Shown here in pieces: positions 15,749 to 22,700 of a stretch of 23,205 nucleotides of DNA. Each line of letters begins with the position of its first letter. The first letter of the stretch is position 1. The stretch spans positions 1 to 23,205 of the IMG/VR virus record IMGVR_UViG_3300023184_000538; one strand, given 5' to 3'. The notes beneath the pieces were generated by a model. The model was not told where the DNA came from. It saw only the letters and a list, made by a program, of their open reading frames with translations, and made no database searches. Origin of the DNA: a virus. Both the position numbers and the translations under genes were made by a program.

Positions 15749-16155
15749 ATGTATATATAGACTCAGCAAATTTTTCAACGGCAACTACAGTTTATCTGGA
15801 CAGTTTGTTGACAGAGGTGGCTCCAGATGGGTACTACTCTGACACTGTAAATTATAGAAGACAGGTTGATGCTAGGCTAACAGATATAGTTTTATGTCCT
15901 GATCTGTCTCCATCTACATATCACTTCTCTAATCCAGGTAGAAATAGTTCTTCTCTAGCTTGTGCGTTTACTACGTTTACTAACACGTTTTATTCTGACT
16001 CAATAGCACTAGATTTAGATTCAGTTTTATATACTAATTCATCTTTAATTACTAGAGTAGCTGGAGGTGATCAGTGGTTTTTAGATGGAGCAGAGGGAAC
16101 AGCATACCAAATAAATAATAGTGGAGTAATAATAGATTTTTATAACTGCATATGA
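15745..16155 (+). CDS. Small structural protein with internal domain duplication
   Basis: The 136-residue protein appears to hold two related halves. The first, about residues 1-60 (VYIDSANFSTATTVYLDSLL, APDGYYSDTVNYRRQV), and the second, about 68-136 (SIALDLDSVLYTNSSL, GGDQWFLDG, then GVIIDFYNC), follow the same order: a Phe/Thr-rich strand, a Y-x-DS or LYT segment with a hydrophobic strand, a D-G turn with an aromatic, a short strand, and a final Cys. Domains of this kind sit at the C-terminus of larger tail proteins in flavobacterial phages, as I recall; here it is a separate gene. It overlaps both neighbours by four bases (ATGA), so it belongs to one translationally coupled cassette. A cell-surface binding or decoration role is inferred. 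Confidence 0.55.
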   Translation: MNVYIDSANFSTATTVYLDSLLTEVAPDGYYSDTVNYRRQVDARLTDIVLCPDLSPSTYHFSNPGRNSSSLACAFTTFTNTFYSDSIALDLDSVLYTNSSLITRVAGGDQWFLDGAEGTAYQINNSGVIIDFYNCI

Positions 16156-16943
16156 ATTATACACTAGCATATAGCGACGCATCGCAGGGATGGACATCGT
16201 TCTTCTCTTATGTACCAGAGAAGATGATAGGCATGAATAGCTACTTCTACTCTTTTAAGAATGGGAACCTGTGGAGACACAATACGAATGATGAGAGAAA
16301 TAACTTCTATGGAGTACATAATCACTCAAAGGTATCTGGTGTGTTCAATGTAGAACCAAACACTGTTAAGAACTTCAACACGTTCGTAACAAATAATGAC
16401 ACTCCATGGGACTGCACGTTCTACACGGACCTGTCTAAGGGAACAGCTTTAGCAACTCAGTTCACTGAGAAGGAGGGTAGTTACTTTGCGTACATACGTG
16501 GTGCATCAAATAACAACGACCCTAAGCTGAGATCTAACCACGGAATTGGAGTTCCAGTATCTGTGGTATCAACAGTTCCATCAGCAGTTGTGGTCACGTT
16601 CTCAGGAGACATAGGAAGCATTATCAGCACCAGAAGCCCACTAATAGATGGTGGCACTGGAGGAAGTGAGATATATGCTGGAACTATAGTGTCAAACGCA
16701 GTTACATCTACACGGTTTATAGGTGTTGTTACAGCAAGAACTTCTAAGTCTATAACGATAGACACTACTGTTTCTGGTGGTAGCATTCCACTTGTAACCG
16801 ATATGGTATTATACTCTAAGAATCTAGAGGCAGAGTCCTATGGGCTTAGGGGTTATTATATGCAGTTTGAGTTAGAGAATCAGTCAACTAGTAGAGTTCA
16901 ACTTTACAATGTGCAGTCAAGTATTTTTAAAAGTTATCCTTAA
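16152..16943 (+). CDS. Conserved crAss-like virion protein, beta-rich
   Basis: The 263-residue protein starts with DASQGWTSFFSYVPEKMIGM, then NSYFYSFKNGNLWRHN and NNFYGV (residues 9-55). This W-x-S-FFSY...NSYFYSF-x-NG-x-LWRHN pattern is a block I know from structural proteins of crAss-like and other marine phages, often as the end of a larger tail protein. KEGSYFAYIRGASNN (about 106-120) belongs to the same family core. Residues about 140-225 are a run of beta strands (VSVVSTVPSAVVVTFSGDIG, and TSKSITIDTTVSGGSIPLV) resembling a carrier or binding barrel, and the protein closes with GYYMQFELENQSTSRVQLYN. No enzyme motif is visible. The start overlaps the upstream stop by four bases (ATGA). This is the last gene of the neck and tail unit before a new promoter. 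A tail-hub or baseplate role is possible. Confidence 0.6.
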   Translation: MNYTLAYSDASQGWTSFFSYVPEKMIGMNSYFYSFKNGNLWRHNTNDERNNFYGVHNHSKVSGVFNVEPNTVKNFNTFVTNNDTPWDCTFYTDLSKGTALATQFTEKEGSYFAYIRGASNNNDPKLRSNHGIGVPVSVVSTVPSAVVVTFSGDIGSIISTRSPLIDGGTGGSEIYAGTIVSNAVTSTRFIGVVTARTSKSITIDTTVSGGSIPLVTDMVLYSKNLEAESYGLRGYYMQFELENQSTSRVQLYNVQSSIFKSYP

Positions 16944-16951
16944 AAATTCAC

Positions 16952-16959
16952 TACCTTTG
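16952..16959 (+). promoter_or_regulatory. Promoter -7 box giving an apparently leaderless GNAT mRNA
   Basis: TACCTTTG matches TAnnTTTG exactly and ends only four bases before the ATG at 16964. With the usual distance of a few bases from this box to the start of transcription, the mRNA would begin at or within a base or two of the start codon. No -33 TTTG is evident in the A/T-rich sequence upstream. Confidence 0.5.
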
Positions 16960-16963
16960 CAGT

Positions 16964-17368
16964 ATGTACATACGAAAGTTAGAGCATAGTGACTACGACG
17001 ATATACTGTCTAAGTGGTGGACAGACTGGAGATGGTTAGTTCCTCCAAGAGATTTCTTACCAGAGGATGCTACTGGTGGTCTAATTATATACGACGAGGA
17101 TGTTCCAGTTTGTGCTGGATTTGTCTACATGACAAACTCTAAGGTTGGATGGGTTGAGTTTGTGGTATCAAATAGAGAATACAGAGATAAGGAGAATAGG
17201 AAACTGTACCTTTCAACTCTTATAGACTCGTTAGGAAATATACTAAAGAGTGTCGGGGCAAAGTACACGTACGTGTCTCTAAAGAACGAGAGTCTAATAA
17301 AAATATACGAGGAGCTTGGATACGTTAAGGGATCCAATGGATGTTTAGAAATGATAAAACAATTATAG
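16964..17368 (+). CDS. GNAT-fold N-acetyltransferase-like protein
   Basis: The 134-residue protein has the size and layout of a single GNAT domain. It begins IRKLEHSDYDDILSKWW (strand 1 and helix 1), continues with the aromatic run WWTDWRW (18-24) and PPRDFLPED (27-35), then strands VPVCAGFVYMTNSKVGWVEF (47-66) and VVSNREYRD, a helix at 79-97, the strand YTYVSLKN (101-108) and motif B LIKIYEELGYVKGS. In active GNATs the loop after the fourth strand reads R/Q-x-x-G-x-G/A and holds acetyl-CoA; here that place reads NREYRDKENRKLYL with no glycine, so the cofactor pocket is degenerate. Similar genes with the same WWxDWRW...PPRDFLP block occur in structural modules of marine phages, as I recall. 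It has its own promoter and leads straight into the ejection-protein genes (one-base gap). Confidence 0.72.
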   Translation: MYIRKLEHSDYDDILSKWWTDWRWLVPPRDFLPEDATGGLIIYDEDVPVCAGFVYMTNSKVGWVEFVVSNREYRDKENRKLYLSTLIDSLGNILKSVGAKYTYVSLKNESLIKIYEELGYVKGSNGCLEMIKQL

Positions 17369-17369
17369 T

Positions 17370-18209
17370 ATGCCATTATTTACAACAGCAGCAGCAGCTG
17401 CGGGCACAGCAGCAGTTATAGCAGGAGTAGGTACAGCAGCATCAATAGGAATGAACCTATCTGCAGCTGCAAAACAGTCCAAGGCTCAGTCTGCGGCAGA
17501 GCAGGCAGCTGGAGAGGCTGCTAAAAAAGCAGAGTCAGAGTACCAGAAGGAGTTTATGGGTGGCGTACAGCTACCTATGGAGGCTTACCAGCAGGCATCA
17601 AGGGCAGAGACGGCACAGCAGATGCAGTCACTACAGGCACTACAGGAGGCAGACACACGATCTCTTGCAGCAGGTGTTGGAAAGGTTCAAGCAGAGGCAA
17701 CAAAGGGACAGGCTGAAATATCACAGCAGATGGGCAAGGATCTGTATACACTAGAGGCTGCACAGGCAGCTGAGAAACAAAAGAATAGGGATGCAATAGC
17801 TAGGATGAATGAGCAGAGAGCTATGGGAGCACAGGCTGCTGCAGCAAATGCAGAGATGGCAAAGATGAATGCTTATGCAGGTATAGGAACTAGTTTATCT
17901 GGATTAGGACAGATGGTGAGTAAGTCATCTTCTTTATATCCAAATACTGGAGATGCTCCAGATATTAGTAAAGGATTTACTGTAAACGGATCTACATCTC
18001 CACTAAGTAGTGGATTTAATCCAGCTAGTCAGTCACCAATAGGAGATAGATTTGCAACTCCTATAACCCCTACTCCTAAAGCATTTGGACCACAGAACGC
18101 ATACGGTATTTTTCAACAGTATCCTGGAGTAACTTCTCCACAACAGCAGTTGATTAATGATTTAGGATATAATCCAAATGATATGTATTCATCAGGATCT
18201 GGATATTAA
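17370..18209 (+). CDS. Internal virion (ejection-type) protein, Ala/Gln-rich
   Basis: The 279-residue protein begins with an Ala/Gly-rich hydrophobic stretch (TTAAAAAGTAAVIAGVGTAA, residues 5-24), long enough to span a membrane or to form an amphipathic insertion helix. Residues about 30-185 are one long Ala, Gln, Glu and Lys helix region (for example SKAQSAAEQAAGEAAKKAES, then AANAEMAKMNAYAGIG). From about 190 to the end it is Ser, Pro, Asn and Gly rich and probably disordered. Short Ala-rich proteins with a hydrophobic N-terminus, placed just before larger internal proteins, are typical of podovirus ejection proteins (T7 gp14-like in position and style), which leave the virion with the DNA and help it cross the cell envelope. 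It is a compositional match, not a sequence match. Gap to the GNAT gene: one base. Confidence 0.6.
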   Translation: MPLFTTAAAAAGTAAVIAGVGTAASIGMNLSAAAKQSKAQSAAEQAAGEAAKKAESEYQKEFMGGVQLPMEAYQQASRAETAQQMQSLQALQEADTRSLAAGVGKVQAEATKGQAEISQQMGKDLYTLEAAQAAEKQKNRDAIARMNEQRAMGAQAAAANAEMAKMNAYAGIGTSLSGLGQMVSKSSSLYPNTGDAPDISKGFTVNGSTSPLSSGFNPASQSPIGDRFATPITPTPKAFGPQNAYGIFQQYPGVTSPQQQLINDLGYNPNDMYSSGSGY

Positions 18210-18222
18210 TAAAAATAAATAA

Positions 18223-19743
18223 ATGGAATACTACGGATACAAGGACAGAGGCGAGGCAGGTAACCCTATAGTTGACTGGAGTAAGATTGCAAGCGACCTT
18301 ACAGCTAATCTAACAAAGATTGAAGAGGGTAGAGAGGCAAAGCGTAAGGAGATCGACGATGTTACCCAAAACTATATCGATGAGATCAATAAGGTAGACG
18401 TTGGTCACAGCCAGTCTATGGGTACGTTCATTCAGGACGCAGCCAACTCTACAAAGCAGTACACTCTAATGCAACAGAAACTTCTGAAGCAGGGTAAGAT
18501 AGACCCTAACCAGTACAAGATGAACCTGCAGAATCAGAAGGACTCATGGGCAGCATTTACTGGTGTTTCTAAGAACTGGAACGCTAACTACGACAGGTTC
18601 GTAGATCTTCAGAATAAAGGACTTGTTGGACAGCAGGCCGCAGATATGATGGAGAAACTTGGAAGTATGCAGGACCTACAGAATAAGAAGGCATACATAG
18701 ATCCAGCAAGTGGAAACCTGTACGCTGCTGAGTATGATAAGAATGGAAAGATAGACACCACAAAGTTTCAGCCTACGAGTGCTACTACTTTATTGAAGTT
18801 GATGGGAGATACACCTTTAAAGGTGAACGTAACCGCTGAGGTTGCTAAGAACAACAAGATAGCAGAGTTCAAGAGGGTTATTGGCAACAGAAGTATATCG
18901 GATCCAACCATTAGACCAGAGTATGAAAGAATGTCTGAACAGATAGCTAATAGTGTACTGTCTACAGATAGAGCAATTGGAAGCGTACTTATGGATGCTG
19001 TGGGTGGATATAAGGCTACATTTCAAACAGATCCTAAGTTATACACAGATCAAGAAAAAGAACTCTCTAAGGCAGGGAAACTAATTACATATAAGTTAGA
19101 CGGAACTGGGAACTACAACCCAGCTGACTTTACACCAGCACAGATGGAGGAGGCTAAGAAGGCTGTCAAGGACAACCTAAGGTCACAGCTTGGATACGAG
19201 GCAGAGCCTATTAAGACATCAGGTAGTGGTGGTGGATCAGATAAAGGTCCTACATGGGCTCAACAACAAAAATTTATTGAAGGTCAACCTGATTTTGGAG
19301 AGGTTATAGCTGTAAAAAATAATCAAGGAAATGTTGTAGAAGCTAAATTAGGAATCAGTAATGTTCGTATAAAGAAAGGAACTGGAGTTGAGGATGAAAT
19401 AACTGGACTTAGACTTAAAGGCGGTAAATTATTAATGGATTATACAAGATATGAAGGTTCAGAGTCACTTACTGATCAAGGATATAGAGAGACAACAAAG
19501 AAACAAACTAAACATACAATAAGTCAAGACCAGGCAGAATTATCTGCTAAATTAAAATCTTTAGGATTTAGTTCAATGTCTCAGGCAAGACAGTATCTTA
19601 AAGACCAGTCAGGTATGGTTAACTTGATGAAAGGTGCTGCTGCTGTTGCAAAAGGTCCATCAGAAGACGAGATTAAATTTTATATGAAGAAAAATCCAAA
19701 TGCAACCAGAGCTCAAATAATAGAAGGTTTAAAAAATAAATAA
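18223..19743 (+). CDS. Internal virion / cargo-type protein
   Basis: I do not recognise a specific family. The 506-residue protein is mostly helical and charged. Residues 1-150 (KIASDLTANLTKIEEGREAK, and QKLLKQGKIDPNQYKMNLQN) look like long helices, and a mixed region with YIDPASGNLYAAEYDKNGKI follows. A flexible Gly/Ser linker lies at 333-343 (SGSGGGSDKGP), then a distinct C-terminal domain begins with TWAQQQKFIEGQPDFGEVIA and includes strands around VVEAKLGISNVRIKK. The last 40 residues form a small helical segment ending NPNATRAQIIEGLKNK. Lysine codons are almost all AAG before the linker and 17 AAA to 3 AAG after it, so the C-terminal domain may have been replaced by recombination. Position between an ejection-type protein and a giant multidomain protein suggests that it is packaged in the head. 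Confidence 0.6.
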   Translation: MEYYGYKDRGEAGNPIVDWSKIASDLTANLTKIEEGREAKRKEIDDVTQNYIDEINKVDVGHSQSMGTFIQDAANSTKQYTLMQQKLLKQGKIDPNQYKMNLQNQKDSWAAFTGVSKNWNANYDRFVDLQNKGLVGQQAADMMEKLGSMQDLQNKKAYIDPASGNLYAAEYDKNGKIDTTKFQPTSATTLLKLMGDTPLKVNVTAEVAKNNKIAEFKRVIGNRSISDPTIRPEYERMSEQIANSVLSTDRAIGSVLMDAVGGYKATFQTDPKLYTDQEKELSKAGKLITYKLDGTGNYNPADFTPAQMEEAKKAVKDNLRSQLGYEAEPIKTSGSGGGSDKGPTWAQQQKFIEGQPDFGEVIAVKNNQGNVVEAKLGISNVRIKKGTGVEDEITGLRLKGGKLLMDYTRYEGSESLTDQGYRETTKKQTKHTISQDQAELSAKLKSLGFSSMSQARQYLKDQSGMVNLMKGAAAVAKGPSEDEIKFYMKKNPNATRAQIIEGLKNK

Positions 19744-19745
19744 TT

Positions 19746-22700
19746 ATGCCAGATAAAAAAATAAAGTTAGATCTAACTGGATATGTTCCTAAAAATAAAC
19801 CATCATTAGACTTAACAGGTTATGACGAATCTGTAAAAAAAAAAGTAGATTCAAAGCCTCGTTCTCAAGAGGAACTGTGGGGATCAGACTCACAACCTCA
19901 AGATTTGTATACTTCTTTGGTTACAGACGCACAGGAACCTCAACAGGAATCGGTTACTTCAGATGGGCCGCCTAAAATGAAAACATTTACTGGACTTACA
20001 CCTGAAGAGCAACAGACTCTTCAGGCTAAACCTGCTCCAGATTATATGGTTAACAAGACAAGAGAAGAAGTTAATCTTGGCAATAAAAAACCAAAGAAGA
20101 TTGAAAAAGATGCTATAGATAAAACTGTCGGATGGGTTGGAGGACTTGCCACAAAGGCAGGAGTTCCTTTATTAGAGTATGCTGATGATGTTGTTAAAGC
20201 ATCTGCAAATATATTAAGAGAAGGTGGGTTTTTTGATGATGAAATTCCTGATACTCAAACTCCAATAACAGATGCATTAAAAAATAAAGTTAAAAAAAGA
20301 GAGGGGTCAGTAGAAACAGATTCTCCTTTTGATCCAATTGAAGTTATTAAAGGAGTTGGAAATATTGCTGGTAAAATAATAAACTCATCATTAAGCCAGG
20401 ATAAAAAAAATGCTGTTATAAGAACATTAAATAACGCATCTCAAAGTTTACAAAGATATAAAGGTGGATTAGAACAAATACAATCTGAATATATGGGTCA
20501 GGATATTCCTACTCAAATAGCAGGTGGTATAGTATCATTTGTTCCAGATTTATTGGTTGCAAGTCTTCTTGATAATCCAGCTCCAGCAGAAGCAAGAATA
20601 GCTACATGGGGTAGTAAAATGTCTAAAGAGGCTGCTCCTTTAATAGAGAAATATGCTCCTAAGGCATCTAAGTTTTTACAAAAAGCAATAACTAAGGGAG
20701 GTGAATTTATAGAGGAAGGAGCTAAAGCAGGTCTAACAAAAGTAATGACCGCTAAAGGTATTACCAAAGGAATTGCAGAAGCAAAGCCAGGTGAAGATTT
20801 AACTACAGAAGGATTAAAACAAGGGGCAGAAGGATTTTTAGAAGGTCTTTATATGCACGGACTTGGTGTAATAACTGGAAAAATAACTCCAACAATATCA
20901 AAAGGAATATCAAAAGTTACAGGTGCTAATAGTGCTGTTGCATCTCTTATCACTACACCTCTAGCAAATGCAGGGGTATTTACTACAGCAAGAGCATTAA
21001 GAACAGGACTTACTGAGGGTAGGATAATAACTCCAGAAGAGGCTGCAGTTGAGGCTGGATCTGGTATTGGATTTAGTTTTCTTCATCTTGGAAGTCAGTA
21101 TAAAACACATAATGAAGCTAATCATTATTATGATAATGTGTTAAACAATAATGATGCAGATTCTTTTAGTAGAGTTATAAATGAAACTAAAGACAATTTA
21201 GATGTTGCATATAATCCAAATAGAACTGAAGCCGATACAAAAGATCTTATGGATGCTCGTGATGAATTAAAAAAAGCCATTCTAAAAGAACCTGACTTAA
21301 ATAAAAAGAAAATATTAGGAAATGAGGCTTTAAAACTTCAAAACCAGTTAGATGCATCAGTTGGTATTAAGACTATATTAGAAAATAAAGATGATATTAT
21401 TAGTTCTATAAATAGTAATGAAAAATTATCTGACGAAGAGAAGTCTTTATACACTAAAAAAACTGAAGCTATTGCAGATCATTTTGATAATTCAGAGTTT
21501 GGAATAAAGAAGAAAGAATTAAATGCAAAGATAGGTGAGGTTGAAAAACAATTGAGTCTAGCTGGAGAAGATTTTTCAAACTTAAAGAAACCATCAGATA
21601 GAGTTTCTGCTAAATTAGAAGTAGAAAAGAAAAGAAAAGAATTAGAAGCATTAAATGTAGAACTAACAGACTTAATTACAAATCAATCTGCAGTAGAAGT
21701 TGTTAAACCTGCTGAAGTTGCAGTAAAACCTACAGAAGAACAGATATTAAAAGATGTGTCTGAAGGCAATTTAGCTACATTTACATATAAAGATAAAAGT
21801 GAAGTTCCTGATGCATTTAAAGATAAAATATCTAGCGAAGGAGAAGTTAATGGAGAAAAATTTGTAAGGGTTACAGTAGCAAAATCATTAGCAGATTATG
21901 AGTTATCAAAAGCAGAAAAACCTGCAGTAGAAGAAGTTGCTCCTGCAGAAGAAGCTAAAGTAGAGCATAATGGTATTGAGTATACTAAAAATGAAGATGG
22001 TAACTGGGTTAATACTAAGACTGGAAACGAAGTAAAAGGTATAGGAGAGACTGGAAAAGAACTGATAAAAACACTTGATGAATTATCTAATCCAAAAACT
22101 GAAGCAGAAAAGTACTCAGAAGAGCTAGACCAAACTAAAGCCGATAACCCAGAAGAATATTGGTCTGTAAGTCCTGTGTCTGCAGAAGACGCAGCTAAAG
22201 GAACCATTATAGATACACCTGATGGTGCAGCTATAGTTAAGCCTGACGGTGACATCGCTGGACTGTTTAAGAAGGCTACATCAAAGGCTAAGGGTGTTGC
22301 ACAGGATCTACTTAAGAGAGCTATAGCTGCTGGAGGTAAGAAGCTGGATAACTTTGATGGATATCTAACAAAGCAGTACGAGAAGGCTGGATTCAGAATA
22401 GTATCAAGAACACCATTTAATGAGAAGTATGCAGATCCAGGATGGAATAAGGAGAAGCACGGAACACCAGATGTGGTTGCGATGATCTACGACCCAGAGG
22501 GTAAGTTAGATATACAAGAGAAGACATTTAATGATCCAGAGACTGGGTATGATGAGGCTATTGCCTACAGAGATTCGTTACTTAAACCATCACTTGAAAA
22601 TGAAATTGAGGCAATAGGAAAACTATTTGATGAGAGTGGTAGAGGATTTAATGAGTCACAGGTTGAGAATGGAAAGAAGGCTCTAGAAGATATTGTCCCT

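Noticed and set aside
21896-22255. 119-codon open frame on the minus strand
   Set aside because: It is the reverse of the Glu/Ala/Lys/Pro linker of the giant protein; its Ser/Val/Pro low complexity is what that linker gives when read backwards.
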